56,650 nt of DNA, from the NCBI GenBank assembly GCA_018064475.1, contig JAGHVD010000002.1, forward strand, positions 1 to 56,650. Reading direction: 5' to 3'. The notes below the pieces were generated by a model that was not told where the DNA came from, searched no databases, and saw only the letters and a list, made by a program, of their open reading frames with translations. Position 1 is the first letter of the stretch. Each line of letters begins with the position of its first letter. Both the position numbers and the translations under genes were made by a program. The stretch comes from Candidatus Scatonaster coprocaballi (GTDB taxonomy: Bacteria; Bacillota; Clostridia; Saccharofermentanales; Saccharofermentanaceae). Positions 43,825-52,465 of this stretch are shown here, piece after piece.

Positions 43825-43861
43825 TGGCTCAAATCTCTAAAATATGGGATTTGAGCCATTT
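43825..43861 (+). terminator. aspS terminator
   Basis: TGGCTCAAATC (43825-43835) pairs perfectly with GATTTGAGCCA (43848-43858) around a 12-base loop, followed by TTTG. Confidence 0.8.
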
Positions 43862-43907
43862 GTTTGGTTCATAACGGAAACCTGTACATGTGCACCCACC
43901 ATACGAT

Positions 43908-43995
43908 ACGGTTGAAAATCCATCTCCTCGAAAAACAACCGTGTTTTCACACCAAAATGTACGGTTGAAATCGCCGATTCTGGAAATCCAACCGC
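43908..43995. repeat. Pair of 35-bp spaced inverted repeats (ACGGTTG arms)
   Basis: Two units of identical size lie in the 371-base gene-free interval between aspS and the surface-protein gene. Unit A (43908-43942) has arms ACGGTTG and CAACCGT around 21 bases; unit B (43961-43995) has arms ACGGTTG and CAACCGC around 21 bases. Starts are 53 bases apart. A pair with the same 7-21-7 layout but different arms lies on the other side of the surface-protein gene. No gene with a ribosome binding site was found in the interval; the rest holds the aspS and surface-protein terminators. Confidence 0.7.
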
Positions 43996-44054
43996 CTTGC
44001 TCTATCCCTCTTTCATGAACAAGGCAGCGTTCTCGATCCATTACAGCAAAAAAG

Positions 44055-44100
44055 AAGGAGCTGCCTCTCCGTGAACGAATCACTCTTGAGACAACTCCTT
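44055..44100 (-). terminator. Terminator of the sortase-anchored protein gene
   Basis: AAGGAGCTGCCTC (44055-44067) faces GAGACAACTCCTT (44088-44100). The two mismatched positions become G-U pairs only in minus-strand RNA, and TTCTTTTTT follows on that strand, so it serves the surface-protein gene. The apex is GTGAACGAATCAC. Confidence 0.8.
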
Positions 44101-44137
44101 TGTTTTCATCACTTTACATTGCACTACTTGAGAAACT

Positions 44138-45781
44138 TTATGTTTCGTCGTGTTTTCTTCTCACTACGCACATTACGGAGGCGGCCGAAGCTGCGATCAG
44201 GAGGATTGCCATGATCGGCAGGAGCGATGCGCTTTCACCGGTCTTCGGTGTGCCGCCGCCTGGAGCAGGCGTAGGCGTTGGCGTCGGTGTGGCACCTGGT
44301 GTAGGCGTCGGTGTGGCACCTGGTGTAGGCGTCGGTGTTGCACCCGGCTCTGGTGTTGGTGTCGGTGTCAGTGCTGGAAGTTTCTTCGTTCCCAGCACAC
44401 GGCTGCAGACCAGACATTCTTGGTGCGCGGAACCGTCCTTGCCAAGCTGTGGCTGAGCATCCACGATCCAATCACTCGGATCATGTGCTTCACATGCGCA
44501 AGCTGGTTTGCCACACTTCTCACAAAGATGCCAGTGGCCATCCGCATCGTGTTCCCATTCCGAAGACGGAACATGTTCAACATCCATTTCCACGAAAACT
44601 TCCAAATAACTCAAACCACCAGAAGTAGATACATCGATATCAATAACTTTACCAGCTGGTACAGTGATATCGGAAGGTTTCATTTTTAGACTGAAATCAT
44701 AGCCGTCTTCAGTTTCGAAATAGTAGTATGCATAGGCCTTATTTCCGCCTTCAAACGTACCCAAAAATCCATCACTTGCATCAGCGTCTTTGATCCAGTA
44801 TGCAGGAAGGAATAGACCTCCGTTATCATCCAGATGGAAGTGAACGTCGGAAGGAATTGAAACTTTAGGGGGATTCGTCTGGGTATCCCAGTTATAATTA
44901 CCCGATGCATACTTATCAGCCGTTACCGTTGTGCCACAAAGTGGTGCCTCGTTGGTAAAAGAAACTGTTTTAATCAACTCATTTTCCGATACAGGAACAT
45001 ATAGCGTAACTTCCAACAACTGGGAACTTATTATATCGATTCTATAACTCATCCCACCTGTTCTGACATTCACATAGTTCGTATCGAATTCATACCCGTC
45101 ATCTGGTTCAAGGTACAACTTTACAAGCGCCGTGTCCCCATCTCTATATGAATTATTATTGAGAGGCTGGTTGTAAGTCGGATCCCAAAAGTAACTGGTA
45201 TACGGTGCGGTGTTGAGCAGGTGATAATGGTTTCCTTCATCGATCCACACATCCGGGGAAGGAGTCTGCGTCGTGCCATTCATAGTAATTGTTACACCTG
45301 CGATGTGATCGTCTGTATACGCACTCGCTTCGTGAATGATCTTTTTTCCGGCTTTTGTCGTAAATTTCAATGCATACTTGGAATATTGGGAAGCAGTCGA
45401 ATCGGAAATAACAAATTGACCGGTTATTACCGTATTGGATGGATTTGCGTTCGCTCTGTATGCAGTACCCAAAAATGATGCCTCGTTACCAGCATCGTCC
45501 AGTGCATAGACATGTACTGGGCCATCCATCATCGCACCAAATTCATACCCGGTCTTCAGGCTGATTTCATAATCGTAAGTAACTCCATACGTGAAAGAAT
45601 AAGGTGTGCTGAGATCCACCTGACTTCCATTAATATAGAATTTATCTACAGCATCGTTCCCAGCCGCATCGATAAGCTTTGCGATCACCGGGTCCGGATC
45701 AGCTGCAAATACCGTGACTGCCATGGACATGATCAGCAACACGCTCAAGCACACAGCCAAAAGCTTTTTAAATCTTCTCAT
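44138..45781 (-). CDS. LPXTG-type sortase-anchored surface protein with PTPTPG repeats
   Basis: A 547-residue secreted protein. Signal peptide at residues 1-26 (MRRFKKLLAV to VFA). The body, to about residue 425, contains Thr/Tyr-rich beta-sheet-like segments in repeated blocks. A short region with HWHLCEKCGKPACAC and CLVCSR (about residues 430-480) has paired cysteines. Then come ATPTPTPG repeats, the sorting signal TPKTG, a membrane helix and the basic tail RRKHDET. Sortase would link it to the cell wall. The ATG at 45781 is chosen for the signal peptide; AGGAGG lies about twelve bases upstream. Pairs of 35-bp inverted repeats lie on both sides. Confidence 0.85.
   Translation of the reverse strand: MRRFKKLLAVCLSVLLIMSMAVTVFAADPDPVIAKLIDAAGNDAVDKFYINGSQVDLSTPYSFTYGVTYDYEISLKTGYEFGAMMDGPVHVYALDDAGNEASFLGTAYRANANPSNTVITGQFVISDSTASQYSKYALKFTTKAGKKIIHEASAYTDDHIAGVTITMNGTTQTPSPDVWIDEGNHYHLLNTAPYTSYFWDPTYNQPLNNNSYRDGDTALVKLYLEPDDGYEFDTNYVNVRTGGMSYRIDIISSQLLEVTLYVPVSENELIKTVSFTNEAPLCGTTVTADKYASGNYNWDTQTNPPKVSIPSDVHFHLDDNGGLFLPAYWIKDADASDGFLGTFEGGNKAYAYYYFETEDGYDFSLKMKPSDITVPAGKVIDIDVSTSGGLSYLEVFVEMDVEHVPSSEWEHDADGHWHLCEKCGKPACACEAHDPSDWIVDAQPQLGKDGSAHQECLVCSRVLGTKKLPALTPTPTPEPGATPTPTPGATPTPTPGATPTPTPTPAPGGGTPKTGESASLLPIMAILLIAASAASVMCVVRRKHDET
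44265..44355 (-). repeat. 24-bp tandem repeat encoding the Pro/Thr wall-spanning region
   Basis: About three to four near-identical 24-base units (on the plus strand each contains GGCACCTGGTGTAGGCGTCG) encode the eight-residue unit ATPTPTPG. A wall-spanning Pro/Thr stalk is common in LPXTG proteins; near-identical units suggest recent expansion and possible length variation. Confidence 0.85.
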
Positions 45782-45849
45782 ACGTGAAAAGAACCTCCTC
45801 TTCAACAGACATGTCAATTCATACTATAACACTTGAATTCATCCGTGTG

Positions 45850-45947
45850 TACGACTTTTTTTCGATTTCCCTCATATAGTCGTAAATTTCCTTCACTGAA
45901 CATCCCGAGTGATACGACTATTTCTCATCTTTCCGAAAAAAGTCGTA
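45850..45947. repeat. Pair of 35-bp spaced inverted repeats (TACGACT arms)
   Basis: Unit 1 (45850-45884) and unit 2 (45913-45947) each consist of TACGACT, 21 bases, AGTCGTA. Starts are 63 bases apart; a further GGTCGTA lies at 45963-45969. Unit 1 sits just upstream of a TATAGT box (minus strand, 45823-45828) that may be the -10 box of the surface-protein gene, so a regulatory role is possible. The rest of the 45782-46027 interval holds no gene that I can support. Confidence 0.7.
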
Positions 45948-46027
45948 CATCCTCGTTCTCACGGTCGTACACCTTGGCCGCGCAGCCGCATACAGACCGT
46001 CAACCAGCATGTCCAGCGCCGCTGCAC

Positions 46028-46471
46028 TTACATCTCGTCCCCAACAGTGAACTGCGTCCACTCGATCTTGTTATACTGCATCACATCGTCGGCCTTCTCC
46101 ATGCCAAGCTTCTCGTAGAAGGGAATCGCGGCGTTATTAGCAATGAGGTACACCGCAATGTCTTTCTCACCGCCCGCAATCTCGTGGGCCTGCTTCATGA
46201 GGTGACGTCCGATGCCCTGTCCTTCATAGTCCCGCGCGACGCCGAGATCCGTCACGTACAGCCAGTAGCAGAAATCTGTCAGTCCGAACAGTACACCCAC
46301 AATAGTCTTCTCCTCATTTCGCGCCACCAGACTAATGGATACATTCCTCACCAGTTTTTCGATACGCGATTGGAATCGCTCTTTCGGGTACTGGGACCCA
46401 AGATTCGTTCGCTTCAGGAAATCAATATATTCTTCCGCCGTCAGTCTCTCTTCTTGATAAGTGATGTTCAT
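46028..46471 (-). CDS. GNAT-family N-acetyltransferase
   Basis: A 147-residue GNAT protein. The acetyl-CoA-binding motif A appears as LGVARDYEGQGIGRHLM near residue 85, and ANNAAIPFYEKLGM near residue 120 is the typical motif B. The ATG at 46471 overlaps the stop of the phosphopantetheinyl transferase gene (ATGA), with AAGGAG upstream. It is the last gene of the peptide-synthetase operon and could acetylate the free amine of the product or give self-protection (inference). Confidence 0.82.
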   Translation of the reverse strand: MNITYQEERLTAEEYIDFLKRTNLGSQYPKERFQSRIEKLVRNVSISLVARNEEKTIVGVLFGLTDFCYWLYVTDLGVARDYEGQGIGRHLMKQAHEIAGGEKDIAVYLIANNAAIPFYEKLGMEKADDVMQYNKIEWTQFTVGDEM

Positions 46472-47190
46472 GGATGACTCCTTCTTTCCGTTTTCTTTCC
46501 TTGTGTGAACGATTGGATCTGTTCTGTTGTAACGATTTGAATCGGTATGTTCTCTATCTCTTGGCCACTTCCACTGACACACCATGCAATCTTGTGGTGA
46601 GCATCGATATTGCGCGTTTGAAACCACACACTGTCATCTCGTTGGCCATGGAGCGTAACCACTATACCATCATGTTCCTGACTAATCACAAAATGATTCA
46701 GCGGCATACACAGTCCTTTCCCTATGTTCTTGACATAACTTTCTTTCAAAGTCCAGATCGTATAGAACTTATCGAGTCGGTCCGCTTCTTTACGCGAGTG
46801 AATGTAGGTGCACTCTTCTGTGCTGAAGAACTCATCTGCAATAGAAAGATCGATCACATCCATTCTCTCCACATCTACACCTAAATTGCAATCCCCGATT
46901 CCCAGGAACACCCAGTCACCAGAATGAGAAAGATTGAAGAATACTCCTTCCGGCTCCTTCATGATTGGCTTTCCATACTCATTTCTGTCTATAGCAGATT
47001 CACTGTATCCATATTTTTCGTGCAGTGCATATCGTAACAGTAATCCCGCAAATAAGCTCCGAATTCTATCCTCGTCAAAGTGGAAACGCGAGATCACCTG
47101 TCGTCTTCCTTCTGAAACAAAGGCGAGCAGATCCGCTACTTCCCGAAATGAGTGAATCCCACTTATGTTGTATGCGTATAGATCGATCAT
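46468..47190 (-). CDS. Sfp-type 4'-phosphopantetheinyl transferase
   Basis: A 240-residue Sfp/Gsp-family enzyme. It has the magnesium and CoA-binding motifs NLGVDVERM near residue 103 and WTLKESYVKNIGKGL near residue 147, and FNLSHSGDW near residue 85. It transfers phosphopantetheine from CoA to the conserved Ser of the carrier domains in the two synthetases of this operon. The start overlaps the stop of the deacetylase gene (ATGA), and the gene itself overlaps the acetyltransferase gene in the same way. Confidence 0.93.
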   Translation of the reverse strand: MIDLYAYNISGIHSFREVADLLAFVSEGRRQVISRFHFDEDRIRSLFAGLLLRYALHEKYGYSESAIDRNEYGKPIMKEPEGVFFNLSHSGDWVFLGIGDCNLGVDVERMDVIDLSIADEFFSTEECTYIHSRKEADRLDKFYTIWTLKESYVKNIGKGLCMPLNHFVISQEHDGIVVTLHGQRDDSVWFQTRNIDAHHKIAWCVSGSGQEIENIPIQIVTTEQIQSFTQGKKTERRSHP

Positions 47191-47924
47191 GATTCAACTA
47201 TCCGTTTGAAGTGGATGCCTTTATCTAGGAACGCTTTGATAATTGGTTCGAACATATCCGTTGTCTGTGGATGATCATGAATTACGATTATTTCATTCGA
47301 ACTTGGATCATTAAGTCCCATCCATCTCTCTGGAAGATCCAAATCCATCATCTCCAGGACATCCTCGATAGTTCGCACTCCAAATGGCGAATCTTCCTGA
47401 AAAACACACCATTCCATAGCATCATAGGTCCAAAGCCAGTCTACTTGCCCCGTAGCCTGCATTCTCTTAAAGTATTCGAAATTAATATTATCGAAAGGAT
47501 ATGTACCATAACCATTTTGAATCAAGATCTTCTGGATCGCTTCGATTCGTTCTCGATCTGACTCCGAATACGAAGTATCGAAGAAACCAGTGTTGACGCC
47601 TTTGTTTCCATATGGGAAACGAAAGAGTTTTATGGGGCGTTGCACACCTGCCTGCCGATATAATTTGTCAATCAACTCATCCGTTCGAATGATTTCTTCC
47701 TCGCACTGTGCGATAGAGATTTCAGAGAAATTTGGATGCGTATAACTATGATTGCCGATGACTTGACCCGCAAGAATTGTACGAATAGCTGCATCTGCGT
47801 TGGCTTCCATGTCTATTCCCATACTGAACCAGACAGCCTGAATGCCATATTTCTTCAGAATTTCCACTTTCTTGATACGATCAACAGATGGACCATCATC
47901 GATGGTAAGATAGGCTTCTTTCAT
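47187..47924 (-). CDS. NodB-type polysaccharide/sugar deacetylase
   Basis: A 245-residue protein of the polysaccharide deacetylase family (CE4-like). All core motifs are present: TIDDGP (residues 7-12, metal and base Asp), HSYTH near residue 58, RFPYG near residue 99 and VIHDH near residue 218. No signal peptide, so it should act in the cytoplasm, unlike peptidoglycan deacetylases. Embedded by ATGA overlaps between a UGT gene and the phosphopantetheinyl transferase gene, it may de-N-acetylate a sugar such as GlcNAc attached by the glycosyltransferases (inference). Confidence 0.87.
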   Translation of the reverse strand: MKEAYLTIDDGPSVDRIKKVEILKKYGIQAVWFSMGIDMEANADAAIRTILAGQVIGNHSYTHPNFSEISIAQCEEEIIRTDELIDKLYRQAGVQRPIKLFRFPYGNKGVNTGFFDTSYSESDRERIEAIQKILIQNGYGTYPFDNINFEYFKRMQATGQVDWLWTYDAMEWCVFQEDSPFGVRTIEDVLEMMDLDLPERWMGLNDPSSNEIIVIHDHPQTTDMFEPIIKAFLDKGIHFKRIVES

Positions 47925-49300
47925 TTCAGATTCTCCCTCTTCCGTTTAATAATATCCAGCAGAAGTGCCTTCTGCTTATCTGTACGACTTCCCTGTTTTG
48001 CATGAGTATCAGGCCCGCAGTCATGATCCACCTCATTCCGACAAACAGATGTATAATTCAGATTGATCGAGTACCGGTACTGGTCATTTCCCATCATTTG
48101 TTCCACACGATCAGCAGCAATCGTCACACCACTGTTCTCCTTCATGATGGCCATGTACTTCTTACAATTGGAGATAATCTCCTCTCGGCACGTCTGCGAG
48201 ATCATTGAAGCAATTTTCTCGGGCTGCCAGTTCGCTAGATAAAGATAATCACCTACACCCAATTTCTTAATCAACGTAGCATTGTACGGACGGTCAACAT
48301 AGCATGGCAGAATCAACTGTGGAACACCCGCGGCCAACGCCCCAGACAGGGTCCCCATTCCACCATGATGGATCAGCAGACTGACTTGAGGCAAAATCAT
48401 ATCTAGTGGTAATGCATCAAACCAGATAACATTATCCGGTAGTTTCTCTGGCAAGAATTCTCTATACTGGGTCAGCACCACCGTCGGCTGACCGAGCTGA
48501 TCACATGCAGCAATACTATTGGTATAGAAGTCCTCATGAATACACTTCGTTGTACCACCAGTAATCACAATCGGGTTCGGATGCTGTTCGATCCATACCT
48601 GAAAATCACTTGGAACCTCCCGTTGATACGCTTCTTTTCCCTGTTCTATCGGAAATCCAATCGTCTCGATTGTACTCGGCCATTCCTCGTCGGCCTCATC
48701 AAACCACGTTGGCCAGAAGGCCAAAGTCATTCTGGCGCTACTCTCCCACTGAAGCCAGGACTTAATCGGTGGCAGGCCAACACTGTCCCGTAAAGCATTC
48801 AATCTGGGAAGATCATTCATTCCTTCAATGTCTTCATAAAGAAGCATACTCTTGACTTCCGTTGGATTCATCATAACGGTTCCAAGTGATAATCCCAACT
48901 TCTCAGCAACGAGATACGCGGCAATACTTGAGCGATTTTTACAAAGAATCACCGTATCAGACCGGCAGCATGAAAGAACAATATTGTACTCTTTGAGTCT
49001 AATCTCGTTTGACTCATACCGCTGACGGAATTCACTAGACGAAAAAGAATAATGATTTTCCTGCGAATCATCCGTTTTATTCTGTTGCATGGACTCGACA
49101 AGAATGTTATATTCTTCCGGCGTATCCCAAGAACGGAAGCTTAAGCCAGCCATTTCCGCCATTTCCTGAAAATGGCAATGCGTGATTAAGGTCACATCAT
49201 GCCCACGTCTCTTCAATTCTCTACCAACCCGAATGAACGGAATTACATCTCCATCGAGCCAGTGTGTTACGATTACTACATTTCCCATTTCCCAGATCAT
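47921..49300 (-). CDS. UGT/MGT-family glycosyltransferase (second copy)
   Basis: A 459-residue GT1 glycosyltransferase of the UGT/macrolide type. VVIVTHWLDGDVIPFIRVG at the N-terminus and the donor-binding LIHHGGMGTLSGALAAGVP near residue 330 identify it. It is a paralogue of the next gene upstream, with which it shares the start, the HHGGMGT block and a basic Arg/Lys-rich end. The ATG at 49300 overlaps the upstream stop (ATGA); an in-frame ATG at 49288 is an alternative. Expected to glycosylate a small molecule from an NDP-sugar in the cytoplasm. Confidence 0.87.
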   Translation of the reverse strand: MIWEMGNVVIVTHWLDGDVIPFIRVGRELKRRGHDVTLITHCHFQEMAEMAGLSFRSWDTPEEYNILVESMQQNKTDDSQENHYSFSSSEFRQRYESNEIRLKEYNIVLSCCRSDTVILCKNRSSIAAYLVAEKLGLSLGTVMMNPTEVKSMLLYEDIEGMNDLPRLNALRDSVGLPPIKSWLQWESSARMTLAFWPTWFDEADEEWPSTIETIGFPIEQGKEAYQREVPSDFQVWIEQHPNPIVITGGTTKCIHEDFYTNSIAACDQLGQPTVVLTQYREFLPEKLPDNVIWFDALPLDMILPQVSLLIHHGGMGTLSGALAAGVPQLILPCYVDRPYNATLIKKLGVGDYLYLANWQPEKIASMISQTCREEIISNCKKYMAIMKENSGVTIAADRVEQMMGNDQYRYSINLNYTSVCRNEVDHDCGPDTHAKQGSRTDKQKALLLDIIKRKRENLK

Positions 49301-50628
49301 TCGCCTTTCCGTTGCTTCTTCCGGATAATCTCAAGAAGCACGTTTTTGGGTAATTGATTCACAGAAGCAGTATTGACTCCATGTTCCGTGTTCTGTTGTT
49401 TTGGTTGGAACGGTTCACAAGGACCAATCTGTGGTATCACATCTTTCCACAACTTTGCGTCATATGTTTCTCGATTCATATCTCTATAGTGAATGCACTG
49501 TTCCTTGATATTACCTTCAAGCAATGTCGTTAAGTTCTCAGCAATTCTATTTTCGTCCCAAAGAAGAGGTGGCAGTTTCACGGCGACACCCATTTTCACC
49601 AGACGGTCTGCATTATCCGGGCCATCTGTCAGGTGAGGCATAACAACTTGTGGTAGCGCAGCGTCAATGGCTTCATTAATCGTACCCATTCCACCGTGAT
49701 GAATCACAATGTCGACCTGTTTCATGAGATTTCTTAATGAAACATGATGTACCCAGACTACATTATGGGGAAGTACCTCTGGAAGGTATTCTTTATAAGG
49801 CGTCACCACAATCGCACAAACGCTTGCCTGGACACATCCTTGGATAGCTTTCTGATAGAATGATTTGCTGACCATTCTGCTACTACCTCCGGTGATAATC
49901 ACCAGTTTTTGTTCGGTTTGTCTAGCCTCGTTGATAAAAGCACTTAACTCCTCGTTCTGTTCATCCGAACCATTTGAGATGGTTTCTTCAATAAATCCTA
50001 TAGTTTCTGCACTTTCAGGCCATGTTTCATCCGCTTGTGCATACCATTCCGGCCACCCACAAAGAATATGTTTCGGTGAATATAACCAGTCTTTCCAGTT
50101 CGCGATTGGAGACATTTGAAGCTGGCTTCTCGCCTGATTAATTTCCTTGCAGAAATCCTCTCCAAATAACTGATCGTGCAGTTCCATGTGAGAGAAATAA
50201 TTCGGTGCGAGGATCATCGACGCATAGGGAAGATGGTTCTTCTCTGCCGCCAAGAGGCCGGATATACTGGAACGATGCCGAGCAATAATAATACTATGTT
50301 CAGTAGCAACCTGCTCGATCAAGGCCACTTCACGAAGCAGTCTTTCCTTGCCATGATACACTTGGTGGAAATGAACATAATCCTCCTTCTTGCCAAGTGG
50401 ATCTGCCAACATGGGCAGATCCCGATTCAGATGTTCATATCCATCTTCAGTGTCCACTGCCACAAAACCAAGGCCGGCCGCTTGGGCCTGATCTGCATAG
50501 ACACAATGCGTCAACAACGTAACACGATGGCCTTGTTGCTGAAGCATTTTCCCGAACCGGATAAATGGATAGACATCTCCACCGGTCCAGTGGGTTACTA
50601 GAACAATATCCGACACTTTATTCTCCAT
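49297..50628 (-). CDS. UGT/MGT-family glycosyltransferase (first copy)
   Basis: A 443-residue GT1 glycosyltransferase. IVLVTHWTGGDVYPFIRFG opens the N-terminal acceptor domain and IVIHHGGMGTINEAIDAALP near residue 325 marks the donor-binding site. The protein ends in VLLEIIRKKQRK, very like the end of its paralogue. The gene overlaps the end of the A-T synthetase gene by 11 bases. Two copies in tandem suggest two successive sugar additions or two different sugars on the peptide product (inference). Confidence 0.87.
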   Translation of the reverse strand: MENKVSDIVLVTHWTGGDVYPFIRFGKMLQQQGHRVTLLTHCVYADQAQAAGLGFVAVDTEDGYEHLNRDLPMLADPLGKKEDYVHFHQVYHGKERLLREVALIEQVATEHSIIIARHRSSISGLLAAEKNHLPYASMILAPNYFSHMELHDQLFGEDFCKEINQARSQLQMSPIANWKDWLYSPKHILCGWPEWYAQADETWPESAETIGFIEETISNGSDEQNEELSAFINEARQTEQKLVIITGGSSRMVSKSFYQKAIQGCVQASVCAIVVTPYKEYLPEVLPHNVVWVHHVSLRNLMKQVDIVIHHGGMGTINEAIDAALPQVVMPHLTDGPDNADRLVKMGVAVKLPPLLWDENRIAENLTTLLEGNIKEQCIHYRDMNRETYDAKLWKDVIPQIGPCEPFQPKQQNTEHGVNTASVNQLPKNVLLEIIRKKQRKGE

Positions 50629-52450
50629 CCACTAATGCTTGAATCTCTTCTTCAGAAAGATTGGCAAACAGATTATCTTCCACGAGAGAGGCAATCTCCT
50701 CAATTGTCATTACTCGTGAGAAAATCTCCACAAGTTTGATTGTGGTTCCGAAGGTATTGTTTAACTGCTTCACCATTCTATTTGCAAGGAGAGAATGTCC
50801 ACCCAGTGCAAGGAAATCGTCATGTACACTGACCTTGTCGATGTTCAGCAACTGTTTCCAGATATCAGCAACCATTTCCTCAATCTCGTTTCTTGGCGCT
50901 ACAAACTCGCCGTTCTGATCTTCGACATCATCTGTCATGAGCATCAATGCCTTACGATCCACTTTCAGATTCGCAGTCATAGGATACTCATCAACGTACC
51001 GGAAAACATTTGGAACCATATAGTATGGCAGAACGCCCTCCACAAAACTCTTCATATCTGATACAGCAGGTCGATCTTCCGTTTTCATTTTTATATACGC
51101 TTTGATCTTTGCTTCAGCATTTTCTCCAGATACAACAACGACCGCCTGCGCAACTGCCGCATGTTTCATGATGGCCGTTTCAATTTCTCCCAGCTCGATT
51201 CGGTAACCATGTACCTTCACCTGAAAATCACTTCGACCGATATAGACGATATCCTTTTCGTTGACGAACTTGACCACATCACCGGTCTTATAGATCCTTC
51301 CTCCATTCGCATCTAACGGATTCGGAATAAACCGTTCTTCTGTTAATTCAGGATTTTCAAAATATCCACGGGCAACACCAATTCCACCAATGTATAATTC
51401 ACCTTCTACGCCTGTTTCAACTGGTTTCAGTTCATGATCCAATACATAGATATCAGTCTGGCTAATTGGTGCACCGATTGGAATGTATGTATCCGCTTTC
51501 GTTATTTGATACATCGTTGAATAAATCGTCGTTTCCGTCGGTCCGTAGACATTCCAAAGTTGGCTACAACCACAATCTAGGATATCCTGCGCCAGCTGGA
51601 TACTCCATGGTTCACCACCAATAAGCATCTTCATTCCTTGCAGATTTCTCAATCCCGCATCAAGCAGCATATATGCTGTAGAAGGTGTAAAGCCACATAA
51701 GTCAATCTGTTCTTCTTCTATGAGCTTAGCAAGCAACGATCCGTCTTTTGCAGTCTCATTATCAGCCACAATCAGCGTGCCGCCATTGATCAGCGGCAAA
51801 AACATCTCGGAAATTGAGATGTCGAAAGTAATCGTTACAACGGAGAGACCATGTTCTGATCCATTAAGGTCTAGATGTTCACTCACACTCAGCAGGTAAT
51901 TTACCATACCTTCATGCTCAACCTCGACACCCTTCGGATTACCTGTTGAACCTGATGTAAAAATAACATAGGCCAACTGGTCTCCCCCTTGTAAACGATT
52001 CTCACAATTTTCCTCACCAGCACTGGTGATTTCATTCCAAATTTGATCCACACAGATGTTCTTAGCAGAAACATCGAAAATGTGTTCATACTTGCTTTCA
52101 GATAAGAGTATTGCAATATGCGATTTCTCAATGATGTACTTGTTACGCTCAATTGGGTGAGCTGGATCAAGTGGCACATATGCTCCACCGGCCTTCATGA
52201 CAGCAAGAATAGAAACGATCATTTTCTCAGAACGATCCATATAAATACCGACAAGTGACTCTTTTCCCACGCCACTTTGCTGTAATTTTCCAGCCAGTCT
52301 GTTAACCGCGTGACAGACCTCGGCATACGTTAGCATCTCGTTTCTGAACTTCAGCGCTACTTTGTCTGGAACAATCAGCGCTCGTTGCTCAATCAGACCT
52401 AGCAATGTTATCTCTTTTGTATTTCGTTGTTCGCCGTGCAAAACACTCAT
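50618..52450 (-). CDS. Two-domain nonribosomal peptide synthetase (A-T)
   Basis: A 610-residue synthetase: an adenylation domain (about residues 15-510) and a carrier domain (about 525-595). Adenylation motifs: FTSGSTGNPKGV near residue 170, NVYGPTETT near residue 310, YKTGD near 395, [12 protein letters not shown] near 420 and NLKVDRKAL near 500. The carrier Ser is in LGGHSLLAN near residue 560. My hand-derived pocket code is D-I-S-G-L-G-V-I-Y, which matches no signature I can recall well; it is loosely like glycine codes. No condensation or thioesterase domain is present. AGGAG is eight bases before the ATG, fifteen bases after the TrpB-like gene. It probably loads the amino acid accepted by the condensation domain of the A-T-C protein. 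Confidence 0.92.
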   Translation of the reverse strand: MSVLHGEQRNTKEITLLGLIEQRALIVPDKVALKFRNEMLTYAEVCHAVNRLAGKLQQSGVGKESLVGIYMDRSEKMIVSILAVMKAGGAYVPLDPAHPIERNKYIIEKSHIAILLSESKYEHIFDVSAKNICVDQIWNEITSAGEENCENRLQGGDQLAYVIFTSGSTGNPKGVEVEHEGMVNYLLSVSEHLDLNGSEHGLSVVTITFDISISEMFLPLINGGTLIVADNETAKDGSLLAKLIEEEQIDLCGFTPSTAYMLLDAGLRNLQGMKMLIGGEPWSIQLAQDILDCGCSQLWNVYGPTETTIYSTMYQITKADTYIPIGAPISQTDIYVLDHELKPVETGVEGELYIGGIGVARGYFENPELTEERFIPNPLDANGGRIYKTGDVVKFVNEKDIVYIGRSDFQVKVHGYRIELGEIETAIMKHAAVAQAVVVVSGENAEAKIKAYIKMKTEDRPAVSDMKSFVEGVLPYYMVPNVFRYVDEYPMTANLKVDRKALMLMTDDVEDQNGEFVAPRNEIEEMVADIWKQLLNIDKVSVHDDFLALGGHSLLANRMVKQLNNTFGTTIKLVEIFSRVMTIEEIASLVEDNLFANLSEEEIQALVDGE

Positions 52451-52465
52451 CCCAATATCTCCTGC

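Noticed and set aside
43829-44083. Short minus-strand open frame between aspS and the surface-protein gene
   Set aside because: No ribosome binding site, and it runs through the 35-bp repeat units and the aspS terminator; the repeats explain the region better.
44265-44355. Regular repeats that could be taken for a CRISPR array
   Set aside because: The units are directly contiguous, have no variable spacers and encode ATPTPTPG in frame with the surface protein.
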